A stretch of 64,000 bases of DNA from the NCBI RefSeq assembly GCF_002304225.1, contig NZ_NSLB01000001.1, forward strand, positions 806,001-870,000, written 5' to 3'. This stretch comes from Pseudomonas sp. HAR-UPW-AIA-41. Its GTDB lineage: Bacteria; Pseudomonadota; Gammaproteobacteria; Pseudomonadales; Pseudomonadaceae. Positions 1 to 11,142 of this stretch are shown here, one piece after another (within the stretch, counting starts at the first letter, position 1; every line of letters starts with the position of its first letter). The notes under the pieces are model-generated. The model worked only from the letters and a program-made list of their open reading frames with translations. It searched no databases and had not been told where the DNA came from. The translations under genes were made by a program, and so were the position numbers.

Positions 1-2639
1 CTGGGTACGTCGATACCGGTCTCGATGATGGTCGAGGCCACCAGGACATTGAAGCGCTTGTGGTAGAAGTCGCTCATCACCCGTTCCAGTTCGCGCTCGT
101 TCATCTGCCCGTGGCCGATGGCAATGCGTGCTTCGGGTACCAGTGCAGCCAGATCGGCGGCGCACTTCTCGATGGTCTTTACATCGTTGTGCAGGTAGTA
201 CACCTGACCACCGCGCAGCAGCTCACGCAGCAGTGCTTCCTTGATGGTCGGCTCGTTCTGCTCCATGACGAAGGTGCGCACCGACAACCGGCGTGCCGGC
301 GGCGTGGCGATGATCGACAGGTCGCGCATGCCTGATACGGCCATGTTCAGTGTGCGCGGAATCGGCGTGGCGGTGAGGGTTAGTATGTCCACTTCGCTGC
401 GCAGCGCCTTGAGCTGCTCCTTCTGGCGAACGCCGAAACGGTGTTCCTCGTCGATGATCACCAGGCCGAGGTTGTTGAACTTCACGTCGTCCTGCAGGAG
501 CTTGTGGGTGCCGATGATGATGTCGATCTTGCCCTCGGCCAGTCTGGCCACGGCTTCGTTGACTTCCTTGGCCGACTTGAAGCGGCTCATCACCTCGACC
601 GTCACCGGCCAGTCGGCGAAACGGTCGCGGAAGCTGTTGTAGTGCTGCTGGGCGAGCAGGGTGGTGGGCACCAGCACGGCCACCTGCCGGCCGCTGTGCA
701 CGGCGATAAAGGCGGCGCGCATGGCTACCTCGGTCTTGCCGAAGCCCACGTCGCCGCACACCAGTCGGTCCATCGGCTTGCCGGCCAGCATGTCGCTGCG
801 CACCGCGTCGATGGCCGCCTGCTGGTCCGGGGTTTCCTCGAAGGGGAAGCCGGCGCTGAAGGTGGCGTAGTCGGCTGCCGGATCCTTGAAGGCATAGCCT
901 TCGCGTGCCGCGCGGCGGGCATAGATATCGAGGAGTTCAGCGGCGACATCACGTACCTGCTCGGCGGCCTTGCGCTTGGCCTTCTGCCAGGTCTCCGAAC
1001 CCAGTCGGTGCAGCGGTGCAAGGGCGTCGTCGTTGCCGGTGTAGCGGGCGATCAGGTGCAGGCTGGAGACCGGCACGTATAGCTTGGCTTCCTCGGCATA
1101 CATCAGGGCGAGGAATTCGGCGGCCTGGCCGTCGAACTCCATGGTCACCAGTCCCAGATAGCGGCCGACGCCATGGTCGATATGCACCACCGGCGCGCCT
1201 TCGCGCAGCTCGGTGAGGTTCTTGATCACGTTGTCGCCGCCGTCGCGCGACTTCTCGCGGCGGCGGCGCTGCATCACGCGCTGGCCGAACAGCGGGCTCT
1301 CGGCGATCAGGGTGATCTGGTCGAGCAGCAGGCCTTCGTCCAGCGGGGCGATGCAGATGGCCAGGCGCTCACGGCTGGCGGTGAATTCATGCCAGTTGGC
1401 CACTTCCAGCGGCTTGAGCTTGAGGCGCGCGAGCAGCTCCAGCAGCACCTCGCGGCGCCCGGCCGATTCGGCGCAGAACAGCACGCGGCCCGGATAACCC
1501 TCGATAAAGCGGCGCAGTGCCGCCAGTGGCTCGCTGGCCTTGGCCTGGATGGCCAGCTCCGGCAGCGCCTGGGCATTGAAGCGTTCGCGGCCGACGCCGA
1601 CCTCGACGTCTTCCTGGCTGACCACCACACGTGACCACTGTTTCAGACGGGCGAAGCAGTCCTCCACCGGCAGGAAGATATCGGCAGGCGGCAGCAGTGG
1701 CCGCTCGGGGTCATAGCGGCGGTCCTCATAGCGGTTGCGGGCATCGCTCCAGAACTGCTCGGCAGCCTGTTCGATGCCAGGCAGGGAGAACACCTGGGTC
1801 TCGGCCGGCAGGTAGTCGAACAGCGTGGCGCTTTCATCGAAGAACAGCGGCAGGTAGTACTCGATACCGGCCGGAGTGATGCCCGAGGCGAGGTCCTGAT
1901 AGATCGGGCAGCGGCGGAAATCCACATCGAAACGCTCGCGGAAGCGGCCGCGGAAATCGGTAACGGCCTTTTTCTCCAGCGGGAACTCGCGAGCCGGCAG
2001 CAGGCGGATCGACTCCACCTTGTCCACCGAGCGCTGGGTCTCGGGGTCGAAGGTGCGAAGGGTCTCGATTTCGTCGTCGAACAGATCGATGCGGTAGGGC
2101 GTCTCGCTGCCCATGGGGAACAGATCGATCAGGGCGCCGCGCACGGCGAACTCGCCATGCTCGTATACGGTGTCGACGCAGCGGTAGCCGGCGGCTTCCA
2201 GACGTGCGCGCATTTCCTCGACATCAAGCTTCTGGCCGACATCCAGCACCAGGCCGGAGCCAAGCAGGAAACGGGTCGGCGCCAGGCGGTGCAGGGCGGT
2301 GGCAATGGGCACGACCAGCACGCCGTGCTTGATCTGCGGCAGGCGATAGAGGGTGGCGATGCGCTGGGAGATGATGTCCTGATGCGGCGAAAACTGGTCG
2401 TAGGGCAGGGTTTCCCAGTCCGGGAAGTGCAGCACGGGCAGTTCCGGGGCAAAGAACGACAGCTCCTCCTGCAGGCGCTCGGCGCTCTGGCTGTCGGCGG
2501 TCAGCAACAGGGTAAAGCGGCGGGCCGCGCTGGCGGCTTCGGCAATGGCCAGCGCCTGGGCGGCTCCCGGCAGGTTGCCCCAGAGCTGTTTGCCGGCGGC
2601 AGCCGGTAGTTTCGGCAAGTGCAGTACGGACACAGGCAT
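1..2639 (-). CDS. mfd: Transcription-repair coupling factor Mfd (3' end cut by window edge)
   Basis: Mfd is the ATP-driven DNA translocase that removes RNA polymerase stalled at lesions and recruits UvrA. About 879 codons are visible of a family length near 1150; the C-terminal end lies outside the window. The N-terminal third has the UvrB-homology region (for example DSQSAERLQEELSFF and FPDWETLPYDQFSPH). The RNA polymerase-interacting region follows (VVHIDHGVGRYLGL). The RecG-like helicase has Walker A in CGDVGFGKTEVAMRAAF, the DEEH box in VIIDEEHRFGVRQKEQ, and motif III in LTLTATPIPRTL. The ATG at 2639 starts MPVSVLHLPKLP. The minus strand has a TACAAT -10-like element at 2669-2664, so the gene probably has its own promoter, divergent from gap. 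Confidence 0.96.
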   Translation of the reverse strand, partial: MPVSVLHLPKLPAAAGKQLWGNLPGAAQALAIAEAASAARRFTLLLTADSQSAERLQEELSFFAPELPVLHFPDWETLPYDQFSPHQDIISQRIATLYRLPQIKHGVLVVPIATALHRLAPTRFLLGSGLVLDVGQKLDVEEMRARLEAAGYRCVDTVYEHGEFAVRGALIDLFPMGSETPYRIDLFDDEIETLRTFDPETQRSVDKVESIRLLPAREFPLEKKAVTDFRGRFRERFDVDFRRCPIYQDLASGITPAGIEYYLPLFFDESATLFDYLPAETQVFSLPGIEQAAEQFWSDARNRYEDRRYDPERPLLPPADIFLPVEDCFARLKQWSRVVVSQEDVEVGVGRERFNAQALPELAIQAKASEPLAALRRFIEGYPGRVLFCAESAGRREVLLELLARLKLKPLEVANWHEFTASRERLAICIAPLDEGLLLDQITLIAESPLFGQRVMQRRRREKSRDGGDNVIKNLTELREGAPVVHIDHGVGRYLGLVTMEFDGQAAEFLALMYAEEAKLYVPVSSLHLIARYTGNDDALAPLHRLGSETWQKAKRKAAEQVRDVAAELLDIYARRAAREGYAFKDPAADYATFSAGFPFEETPDQQAAIDAVRSDMLAGKPMDRLVCGDVGFGKTEVAMRAAFIAVHSGRQVAVLVPTTLLAQQHYNSFRDRFADWPVTVEVMSRFKSAKEVNEAVARLAEGKIDIIIGTHKLLQDDVKFNNLGLVIIDEEHRFGVRQKEQLKALRSEVDILTLTATPIPRTLNMAVSGMRDLSIIATPPARRLSVRTFVMEQNEPTIKEALLRELLRGGQVYYLHNDVKTIEKCAADLAALVPEARIAIGHGQMNERELERVMSDFYHKRFNVLVASTIIETGIDVP

Positions 2640-2742
2640 CGGCCCCAAAATGACAAGGTGTCGATTGTAGCGAGGCGGGTAGGCGGGAGGCGAGCGCTAA
2701 GGTGCCCGTGAAAGTAAGCAGGCAAACGGCGACAGTCGTGCA

Positions 2743-2771
2743 TTGCTCCGGCAGGGCGAGGCCGGCATAAT
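2743..2771 (+). promoter_or_regulatory. Candidate sigma-70 promoter of gap
   Basis: TTGCTC at 2743-2748 and CATAAT at 2766-2771 are 17 bases apart, about 45 bases upstream of the gap start. The spacing is ideal and both hexamers are reasonable. This is inferred from sequence only. Confidence 0.45.
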
Positions 2772-2814
2772 GTAGCCCCTTTTTTCAGCCCCTACATATC
2801 GGAAGGTATTGCCC

Positions 2815-4263
2815 GTGACTCAGAAGCCCGACCAGTGTCTCGGTGAATGGATCGATCGTGAAGCCCTCGCTGAGGCCATGATTCCTCTGATCGGTCAGCT
2901 CTACCGCAACAACAATGTGGTGACCTCGATCTACGGCCGTGGCCTGATCAACCGTTCGGTGATCTCCATCCTCAAGGCCCATCGTTTCGCCCGTCACCGC
3001 ATCGAAGGCGAGGCCGAACTGTCGGTCCACGATACCTTCCCGATTCTCAAGGCCATGAGCGAGCTCAAGCTGGGCGCCGCTTCCGTGGACCTGGGCAAGA
3101 TGGCCAGCAAGTTCAAGGCCGAAGGCAATGGCCGCAGCGTCGAGCAGTTCGTCCAGGACGAGCTGGCGACCGTAGCGGGTCAGCAGGGCGTCAATCAGCG
3201 CAAGGGCACCGACGTGGTCCTGTATGGCTTCGGTCGTATCGGCCGTCTGCTGGCGCGCATCCTGATCGAGAAAACCGGTGGCGGCGATGGCCTGCGTCTG
3301 CGTGCCATCGTTGTGCGCAAGGGTGCCAGCAATGACCTGGTCAAGCGTGCCAGCCTGCTGCGTCGCGACTCGGTACATGGTCCGTTCGATGGCACCATCA
3401 CCATCGATGAGGAAAACAACACCCTGACTGCCAACGGCAACCTGATTCAGGTGATCTACGCCAAGGACCCGAAGGAAATCGATTACACCCAGTACGGCAT
3501 CAACAATGCTCTGCTGGTCGACAACACCGGTGTCTGGCGTGATGCCGAGGGCCTGGGTCAGCACCTGACCTGCCCGGGTATCGATCGCGTGGTGCTGACC
3601 GCGCCGGGCAAGGGCGCGCTGAAGAACATCGTGCATGGCATCAACCATGGTGACATCACTGCTGATGACAAGATCATCTCCGCCGCTTCCTGCACCACTA
3701 ACGCCATCGTGCCGGTGCTGAAAGCCGTGAATGACCAGTACGGCATCGTCAACGGTCACGTCGAAACCGTTCACTCGTACACCAACGACCAGAACCTGAT
3801 CGACAACTTCCACAAGGGCAGCCGTCGTGGCCGCAGCGCCGCGCTGAACATGGTGATCACCGAGACCGGTGCCGCCACTGCAGCTGCCAAGGCTCTGCCG
3901 GTACTGAAGGGCAAGCTGACCGGCAACGCCATTCGCGTACCGACGCCGAACGTCTCCATGGCCATCCTCAACCTGAACCTGGAGAAGGCCACCACCCGCG
4001 AAGAGATCAACGAGTACCTGCGCCAGATGGCCATGCACTCGGATCTGCAGAAGCAGATCGACTTCGTCAACTCGCAGGAAGTGGTCTCCACCGACTTCGT
4101 CGGCTCCCGCCACGCCGGTGTGGTCGATGCCGAAGCCACCATCGCCAACGACAACCGTGTCGTGCTGTACGTCTGGTACGACAACGAGTTTGGCTACAGC
4201 TGCCAGGTGGTTCGCGTGATGGAAGACATGGCCGGGGTCAACCCGCCGGCTTTCCCGCGCTAA
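2815..4263 (+). CDS. gap: Glyceraldehyde-3-phosphate dehydrogenase, long form
   Basis: GAPDH interconverts glyceraldehyde 3-phosphate and 1,3-bisphosphoglycerate in the cytosol. The protein is about 482 residues, roughly 140 longer than the classical 335-residue enzyme. The extra part is an N-terminal extension before the Rossmann motif GFGRIGR, which begins near residue 138. The catalytic Cys is in SAASCTTNAIVP (near residue 293), followed by the His-containing HVETVHSYTNDQ. The extended form next to mfd is what I recall from Pseudomonas. I chose GTG at 2815 because GGAAGG at 2801-2806 is then 8 bases away. The in-frame TTG at 2809 would leave only 2 bases. A strong terminator follows directly. 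Whether this paralog works in glycolysis or gluconeogenesis cannot be told from sequence. Confidence 0.93.
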   Translation: MTQKPDQCLGEWIDREALAEAMIPLIGQLYRNNNVVTSIYGRGLINRSVISILKAHRFARHRIEGEAELSVHDTFPILKAMSELKLGAASVDLGKMASKFKAEGNGRSVEQFVQDELATVAGQQGVNQRKGTDVVLYGFGRIGRLLARILIEKTGGGDGLRLRAIVVRKGASNDLVKRASLLRRDSVHGPFDGTITIDEENNTLTANGNLIQVIYAKDPKEIDYTQYGINNALLVDNTGVWRDAEGLGQHLTCPGIDRVVLTAPGKGALKNIVHGINHGDITADDKIISAASCTTNAIVPVLKAVNDQYGIVNGHVETVHSYTNDQNLIDNFHKGSRRGRSAALNMVITETGAATAAAKALPVLKGKLTGNAIRVPTPNVSMAILNLNLEKATTREEINEYLRQMAMHSDLQKQIDFVNSQEVVSTDFVGSRHAGVVDAEATIANDNRVVLYVWYDNEFGYSCQVVRVMEDMAGVNPPAFPR

Positions 4264-4280
4264 GCTAGGCGAGAAGAGAA

Positions 4281-4304
4281 ACGGGAGCTTCGGCTCCCGT
4301 TTTT
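4281..4304 (+). terminator. Rho-independent terminator after gap
   Basis: An 8-bp stem, ACGGGAGC / GCTCCCGT, closes a TTCG tetraloop and runs into a T tract. It lies 17 bases after the gap stop. Confidence 0.9.
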
Positions 4305-4393
4305 CGTTGTGGCCGGTGTGCGGCGATCCTGCGCAACGGCCATTTCAGCGTCGGCGAATGAAGCCTGACGCAGTGGTCTTACAGGAGCTACCC

Positions 4394-5764
4394 ATGCACA
4401 CGGGCGAACTCAAACGTGGTCTGCAAAACCGTCATATCCAGCTGATCGCCCTTGGTGGTGCGATTGGCACCGGTCTGTTCCTCGGCTCTGCCGGAGTGCT
4501 GAAATCGGCCGGCCCTTCGATGATTCTCGGCTACGCGATTGCCGGCTTCATCGCCTTTCTGATCATGCGCCAGCTGGGCGAAATGATTGTCGAAGAGCCG
4601 GTAGCCGGCTCGTTCAGCCACTTTGCGCACCAGTACTGGGGTGGTTACGCCGGTTTTCTTTCCGGCTGGAACTACTGGGTGCTCTATGTGCTGGTCGGCA
4701 TGGCCGAACTCACCGCGGTGGGCAAGTACATCCAGTTCTGGTGGCCGGAGGTGCCGACCTGGGCGACCGCGGCGGCCTTCTTCGTGCTGATCAATGCCAT
4801 CAACCTGTTCAACGTCAAAGTCTTCGGTGAGACCGAGTTCTGGTTTGCGCTGATCAAGGTGGTGGCCATCATCGGCATGATCATCCTTGGTCTGTACCTG
4901 CTGGTTTCCGGCAACGGTGGCGAGCAGGCGGCAGTGAGCAACCTGTGGGCCCATGGCGGCTTCTTCCCCAACGGCCTCACGGGGCTGGTGATGGTGCTGG
5001 CGATCATCATGTTCAGCTTTGGTGGTCTGGAGCTGGTCGGTATTACCGCGGCCGAGGCCGAGGAGCCGAGGAAGGTGATTCCCAAGGCCATCAATCAGGT
5101 GATCTGGCGGATTCTGATCTTCTACATCGGTGCGCTGAGTGTACTGCTGATGCTCTATCCGTGGGACAAGCTGCTGGAAACCCTCAATGCAGCGGGCGAT
5201 CCGTACAGTGGCAGTCCGTTCGTGCAGATCTTCTCGCTGATCGGCAGTGACACGGCAGCGCATATCCTCAACTTCGTGGTGCTGACCGCGGCGCTGTCGG
5301 TCTACAACAGCGGTGTGTACTGCAACAGCCGCATGCTCTTCGGCCTGGCCGAGCAGGGGGATGCGCCGAAGGTGCTGATGACGGTGAACAAGCGCGGTGT
5401 GCCGGTTCTGGCCATCGGCGTGTCGGCGCTGATCACGCTGCTGTGTGTGGTGGTGAACTACCTGGCGCCGCAGCAGGCGCTGGAAATGCTCATGGCGCTG
5501 GTGGTGGCCAGTCTGGTGATCAACTGGGCAATGATCAGCCTGTCGCATCTCAAGTTCCGTAAGAGCCTGATGGCGCGTGGCATTGAGCCCGGCTTCAAGT
5601 CGCTGTGGTACCCGTTCTCCAACTACCTGTGCCTGGCCTTTGTCGGCCTGATTCTGGTGGTCATGCTGCAGATTCCGGGTATCAACCTGTCGGTCTACGC
5701 CATCCCGCTGTGGCTGGCGTTCATCGGCGTGTGCTACTTGCTCAAGCGCCGCGCAGCGCGTTGA
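4394..5764 (+). CDS. aroP: AroP-type amino acid permease
   Basis: Inner-membrane proton symporter of the APC superfamily, amino acid transporter family, 456 residues. The first helix has the family signature IQLIALGGAIGTGLFLG, followed by RQLGEMIVEEPVAGSF and GWNYWVLYVLVGMAELTAVGKY. About twelve hydrophobic segments can be counted, which is normal for the family. Sequence and position next to gap match the aromatic amino acid permease AroP of Pseudomonas as I recall it, so phenylalanine, tyrosine and tryptophan are the likely substrates. Other members take proline or histidine, so specificity is an inference. ATG at 4394 has AGGAG at 4383-4387. The upstream in-frame extension has no family character. 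It faces the next gene, with only 6 bases between the two stops. Confidence 0.87.
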   Translation: MHTGELKRGLQNRHIQLIALGGAIGTGLFLGSAGVLKSAGPSMILGYAIAGFIAFLIMRQLGEMIVEEPVAGSFSHFAHQYWGGYAGFLSGWNYWVLYVLVGMAELTAVGKYIQFWWPEVPTWATAAAFFVLINAINLFNVKVFGETEFWFALIKVVAIIGMIILGLYLLVSGNGGEQAAVSNLWAHGGFFPNGLTGLVMVLAIIMFSFGGLELVGITAAEAEEPRKVIPKAINQVIWRILIFYIGALSVLLMLYPWDKLLETLNAAGDPYSGSPFVQIFSLIGSDTAAHILNFVVLTAALSVYNSGVYCNSRMLFGLAEQGDAPKVLMTVNKRGVPVLAIGVSALITLLCVVVNYLAPQQALEMLMALVVASLVINWAMISLSHLKFRKSLMARGIEPGFKSLWYPFSNYLCLAFVGLILVVMLQIPGINLSVYAIPLWLAFIGVCYLLKRRAAR

Positions 5765-5770
5765 GGGGCT

Positions 5771-6328
5771 TCAGCGTTCGGCGAGCAGCGCATCGCGCAG
5801 CTCGTCGGACAGCCCTTCGGGGGCCAGCCAGATGCCGAAATACAGCTGAGCCAGGCGGGTATCGTCACTTTGGAAAATGACTTCGCCATTGCGCTGCAGG
5901 CGCAGGCCTGTTGCCTGGCTGTAGTCCAGGCCATAGCGGTCGCCGGGGCGAATATCGATAAAACTGGCATGCAGCCGGTCGAGTTCGCTTCGCAGGGGTT
6001 GAAGCACTTGCGGGCTATGCTGACGTTCCAGCGTGACCCAGGCGGCTTTGATCACGTCGTCACGGCTGATCTCGCGGAAGTAATACAGCTCCAGGTGACG
6101 ATCGCGTTGTTCGCGCAGGGCGCGCTGTGGACTGACCTGGGCTTCGCTGTAAAAGGCTGCGGCATACACGTCGGCCCAGAGGTAGCGCAGCAGGCTCTGG
6201 TTCTTAAGCTCCAGAACCGTGTTCTGGTGCTGCAGCTGAGGCGCAAAGGCGGCCTGCTGCAGGCGGCTGGCCTCATCGGCGGCGACTGGCAGGCTCAGCA
6301 AACTCAGGATCAGTAGCCAGCGATGCAT
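5771..6328 (-). CDS. Periplasmic chalcone isomerase-like domain protein
   Basis: A 185-residue protein with a clear signal peptide (MHRWLLILSLLSLPVAADE, cleavage probably after VAA). The rest resembles the chalcone isomerase-like family found in many gammaproteobacterial periplasmic proteins (SLLRYLWADVYAAAFY, ELYYFREISRDDVIKAAW, GLDYSQATGLRLQRNGEVI). Bacterial members usually lack proven isomerase activity, so no reaction is claimed. I chose the ATG at 6328 because GAGGG lies 9 bases upstream and the signal peptide then begins correctly. An ATG 18 bases earlier has no ribosome site. It is divergent from nqrA. Confidence 0.75.
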   Translation of the reverse strand: MHRWLLILSLLSLPVAADEASRLQQAAFAPQLQHQNTVLELKNQSLLRYLWADVYAAAFYSEAQVSPQRALREQRDRHLELYYFREISRDDVIKAAWVTLERQHSPQVLQPLRSELDRLHASFIDIRPGDRYGLDYSQATGLRLQRNGEVIFQSDDTRLAQLYFGIWLAPEGLSDELRDALLAER

Positions 6329-6451
6329 GGTGGTCAACCCTCGCATGGTGATGAACGTTTATTTATCAGCAGTGCGCTGGGGTCAATGCGGGTTTTGTTG
6401 CGACGTATTGCCTGTCGCGTTTGTGGATGGTGGCCAGGGTGCCGGCATCCC

Positions 6452-6457
6452 TATAAT
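6452..6457 (+). promoter_or_regulatory. Candidate -10 element upstream of the nqr operon
   Basis: A perfect TATAAT lies 68 bases upstream of nqrA. No good -35 hexamer is seen at 16-18 bases; the nearest is TGGCCA at 6431-6436. The promoter is therefore weak, activator-dependent, or wrongly identified. Confidence 0.35.
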
Positions 6458-6486
6458 TGACCGGTTGTTCAGGCCGGGACCAGTAA

Positions 6487-7863
<1,377 letters not shown>

Positions 7864-7866
7864 TTG

Positions 7867-9075
7867 ATGTCCTTGCGTAAATTCCTCGACAAGATCGAGC
7901 ACCACTTCGAGAAGGGTGGCCGCTACGAAAAGTGGTATGCCCTGTATGAAGCCTTTGACACCTTCTTCTACCGCCCCGGCAGCGTGACCAAGAGCACCGC
8001 CCATGTGCGTGATGGCATCGACCTCAAGCGCATGATGATCACCGTATGGCTGTGCACCTTCCCGGCCATGTTCTTTGGCATGTGGAACATCGGCTATCAG
8101 GCCAACAGCCTCTTTGCCGGCAACGCCGAGCTGCTGGCAGCACAGGATGGCTGGCGCTTTGGTCTGATCGGCGCGCTGGCCGGCTTCGATCCGACCAGTG
8201 TGTGGGACAACTTCATCCAGGGAGCTGCCTTCTTCCTGCCGGTGTACCTGACCACCTTCATCGTCGGCGGTTTCTGGGAGGTGCTGTTCGCCTCCATCCG
8301 TCGTCACGAGGTCAACGAAGGCTTCTTCGTCACTTCCGTACTGTTCGCACTGACCCTGCCGCCGGATATCCCCCTGTGGCAGGTGGCCCTGGGCATCAGT
8401 TTCGGCGTGGTGATCGGCAAGGAAGTGTTCGGCGGCACCGGCAAGAACTTCCTCAACCCGGCCCTGGTTGGTCGTGCCTTCCTGTTCTTCGCCTATCCGG
8501 CGGACATGTCCGGCGACATGGTGTGGACCTCGGTGGACGGCTACGCCGGCGCCACCACGCTGTCCGTGGCTGCCGCCGGCGGCATGGAGCAGGTCGCAGC
8601 CAGCGGTCTGACCTGGTGGAATGCTTTCGTTGGCCTGGAGCAGGGCTCTATGGGCGAGACCAGCACTCTGGCCATCTTCATCGGCGGTGCCTTCCTGCTG
8701 CTGACCAAGATCGCCTCCTGGCGCATCGTCTCCGGTGTGCTGCTCGGCATGATTGCCACCAGCACGCTGTTCAACAGCATCGGCTCGGATTCCAACCCGA
8801 TGTTTGCCATGCCCTGGTACTGGCATCTGGTGGTCGGCGGTTTTGCCTTCGGCATGATCTTCATGGCCACCGACCCGGTCTCGGCATCCATGACCAATAC
8901 CGGTAAGTGGATCTTCGGCGCGCTGATCGGCCTGATGGTCGTGCTGATCCGCGTGGTCAACCCGGCCTTCCCGGAGGGCATGATGCTGGCGATCCTGTTC
9001 GCCAATCTCTGCGCCCCGCTGATCGACCATTTCGTGGTGCAGGCCAACATCAAGCGGAGGATCGCCCGTGGCTAA
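7867..9075 (+). CDS. nqrB: Na+-NQR subunit B
   Basis: NqrB is the main membrane subunit of the sodium pump. It carries a covalent FMN and riboflavin and forms the Na+ channel. It has 402 residues with many hydrophobic helices of the NqrB/RnfD family. The flavinylation motif [10 protein letters not shown] places the FMN-bearing Thr near residue 230, the expected target of ApbE encoded downstream. A second hallmark is [27 protein letters not shown] chose ATG at 7867; an in-frame TTG lies just before it. The 3' end overlaps nqrC by 8 bases, so translation is probably coupled. Confidence 0.97.
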   Translation: MSLRKFLDKIEHHFEKGGRYEKWYALYEAFDTFFYRPGSVTKSTAHVRDGIDLKRMMITVWLCTFPAMFFGMWNIGYQANSLFAGNAELLAAQDGWRFGLIGALAGFDPTSVWDNFIQGAAFFLPVYLTTFIVGGFWEVLFASIRRHEVNEGFFVTSVLFALTLPPDIPLWQVALGISFGVVIGKEVFGGTGKNFLNPALVGRAFLFFAYPADMSGDMVWTSVDGYAGATTLSVAAAGGMEQVAASGLTWWNAFVGLEQGSMGETSTLAIFIGGAFLLLTKIASWRIVSGVLLGMIATSTLFNSIGSDSNPMFAMPWYWHLVVGGFAFGMIFMATDPVSASMTNTGKWIFGALIGLMVVLIRVVNPAFPEGMMLAILFANLCAPLIDHFVVQANIKRRIARG

Positions 9076-9853
9076 CAAGGAATCGACCGTCCGTACCCTG
9101 ACCGTCGCGGTGCTGGTGTGCCTGGTCTGCTCGGTGTTCGTTGCCGGTGGTGCCGTGGCGCTCAAGCCCATTCAGGCGGAGAACCGCCAGCTGGACAAGC
9201 AGCGCAGCATCCTGGCCATTGCTGGCCTGGGTGAAGCGGGCATGTCCGCCAAACAAGTGAAGGCACTGTTTGCCGAGCGCATCCAGGCCCGCGTGGTCGA
9301 TCTGGACAAAGGCACCTTCAGCGACGCTCAGGATGCCGCCAGCTTTGACCCGCTCAAGGCCGCCAAGGACCCCAAGCTGTCCCAGGCCCTGCCGGGTGAG
9401 AAGGACATTGCCTCGATCAAGCGTCGCGAGCATTTCTCCACTGTCTATCTGGTGGAGAAGGACGGCGTGCTGGACACCCTGATCCTGCCGGTGCGCGGCT
9501 ACGGCCTGTGGTCGACCCTGTACGGCTTTATCGCCGTGAAAGGGGACTTGAACACCGTGGTTGGCTTCGGCTTTTACCAGCATGGCGAGACCCCCGGCCT
9601 CGGTGGCGAGGTGGACAACCCGAAGTGGAAGGCGCTGTGGACCGGCAAGACCCTGTTCGATGAGCAGGGCCAACTAGCCGTGGAGATCATCAAGGGCAGC
9701 GTCGATGCGCAGTCGCCCAAGGCCAGCCATCAGGTCGACGGCCTGGCCGGCGCGACCCTGACCAGCAAGGGCGTCAACAACCTGCTGCATTTCTGGCTTG
9801 GCGAAAACGGCTTCGGCCCGCTGCTGGCCAACCTCAAGAAAGGGGAGGCATAA
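9068..9853 (+). CDS. nqrC: Na+-NQR subunit C
   Basis: NqrC is a 261-residue subunit with one N-terminal transmembrane helix ([20 protein letters not shown]) and a periplasmic domain bearing the second covalent FMN. The flavinylation motif [12 protein letters not shown] puts the modified Thr near residue 230. [12 protein letters not shown] segment typical of the family is present. The start is GTG at 9068. GGAGG at 9056-9060 gives a 7-base spacing, and the start lies inside the end of nqrB. It is followed two bases later by nqrD. Confidence 0.96.
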   Translation: MANKESTVRTLTVAVLVCLVCSVFVAGGAVALKPIQAENRQLDKQRSILAIAGLGEAGMSAKQVKALFAERIQARVVDLDKGTFSDAQDAASFDPLKAAKDPKLSQALPGEKDIASIKRREHFSTVYLVEKDGVLDTLILPVRGYGLWSTLYGFIAVKGDLNTVVGFGFYQHGETPGLGGEVDNPKWKALWTGKTLFDEQGQLAVEIIKGSVDAQSPKASHQVDGLAGATLTSKGVNNLLHFWLGENGFGPLLANLKKGEA

Positions 9854-9855
9854 GC

Positions 9856-10524
9856 ATGTCGCAACCCACCTACAAGAGCGTGCTGCTCGACCCGATCCTG
9901 CACAACAACCCCATCGGCCTGCAGATCCTCGGTATCTGCTCGGCGCTGGCGGTGACCTCCAACCTGAAGACCGCGCTGGTGATGTCGATCGCCCTGACTC
10001 TGGTAACCGGCTTCTCCAATCTGTTCATCTCGATGATTCGTCAGCAGATTCCGAGCAGCATCCGCATGATCGTGCAGATGGTGATCATCGCATCCCTGGT
10101 GATCGTGGTGGATCAGGTGCTCAAGGCCTTTGCCTACTCGCTGGCCAAGCAGCTGTCGGTGTTCGTCGGCCTGATCATCACCAACTGCATTGTGATGGGC
10201 CGCGCCGAGGCCTTCGCCATGCAGAACCCGCCGCTGCTGTCGTTCTGCGACGGTATCGGTAATGGCCTGGGCTACAGCGCCATGCTGATAGTCCTCGGGG
10301 TGATCCGCGAGCTGTTCGGTGCCGGCAAGCTGCTCGGCTACAGCGTGCTGCCCACTGTCAGCGAAGGCGGCTGGTACCAGCCCAATGGCCTGCTGCTGCT
10401 GCCGCCCTCGGCCTTCTTCCTGATCGGCCTGATCATCTGGGCGTTGCGCAGCTGGAAGCCGGAACAGAAAGAAAAACCCGCGTTCCACATGGCCCCGCAG
10501 GTTTCGGATAAGGAGGCCTACTGA
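9856..10524 (+). CDS. nqrD: Na+-NQR subunit D
   Basis: NqrD is an integral membrane subunit, 222 residues, about six hydrophobic helices, homologous to RnfE. With NqrE it forms the membrane core around the [2Fe-2S] centre between the subunits. Family segments [22 protein letters not shown] and [21 protein letters not shown] are clear, and the second carries the conserved Cys. The stop and the nqrE start share one base (TGATG). Confidence 0.96.
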   Translation: MSQPTYKSVLLDPILHNNPIGLQILGICSALAVTSNLKTALVMSIALTLVTGFSNLFISMIRQQIPSSIRMIVQMVIIASLVIVVDQVLKAFAYSLAKQLSVFVGLIITNCIVMGRAEAFAMQNPPLLSFCDGIGNGLGYSAMLIVLGVIRELFGAGKLLGYSVLPTVSEGGWYQPNGLLLLPPSAFFLIGLIIWALRSWKPEQKEKPAFHMAPQVSDKEAY

Positions 10525-11132
10525 TGGAGCACTACCTCAGCCTGTTCGTGAAGTCCGTGTTCATCGAGAACATGGCGCTGGCCTTCTTCCTCGGCATGTG
10601 CAGTTTCATCGCCATTTCCAAGAAGGTCGAAACGGCCATCGGCCTCGGCATTGCCGTGGTGGTGGTGCAAGCCATCACCGTGCCGGCCAACAACCTGCTG
10701 TACACCTACCTGCTCAAGGAAGGCGCACTGGCCTGGGCCGGGCTGCCGGAGGTGGACCTGTCCTTCCTCGGCCTGCTCAGCTACATCGGGGTGATCGCCG
10801 CGCTCGTGCAGATACTCGAGATGCTGCTGGATAAGTACATGCCAGCACTCTACAACGCCCTCGGTGTGTTCCTGCCGCTGATCACGGTGAACTGCGTGAT
10901 CATGGCCGGCTCGCTGTTCATGGTTGAACGCGACTACAACCTCGGCGAGAGCGTGGTCTATGGCGCTGGTTCGGGTATCTCCTGGGCCCTGGCCATCGCG
11001 CTGCTGGCCGGCATCCGCGAGAAGCTCAAGTACAGCGATGTCCCCGAAGGCCTGCAGGGTCTGGGCATCACCTTCATCACCATCGGTCTGATGTCGTTGG
11101 GCTTTATGTCTTTCGGCGGCATTCAGCTGTAA
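10524..11132 (+). CDS. nqrE: Na+-NQR subunit E
   Basis: NqrE is the 202-residue membrane partner of NqrD, homologous to RnfA. It has [28 protein letters not shown] at the N-terminus and [14 protein letters not shown] in the middle; the Cys residues belong to the membrane [2Fe-2S] site. ATG at 10524 overlaps the nqrD stop and has AGGAGG at 10511-10516. Six transmembrane helices are expected from the hydrophobic pattern. Confidence 0.96.
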   Translation: MEHYLSLFVKSVFIENMALAFFLGMCSFIAISKKVETAIGLGIAVVVVQAITVPANNLLYTYLLKEGALAWAGLPEVDLSFLGLLSYIGVIAALVQILEMLLDKYMPALYNALGVFLPLITVNCVIMAGSLFMVERDYNLGESVVYGAGSGISWALAIALLAGIREKLKYSDVPEGLQGLGITFITIGLMSLGFMSFGGIQL

Positions 11133-11142
11133 GGAGCGTCTG

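Noticed and set aside
2785-4113. A 442-codon minus-strand frame opposite gap
   Set aside because: Shadow of gap codon bias; no recognisable motif and wrong amino acid composition.
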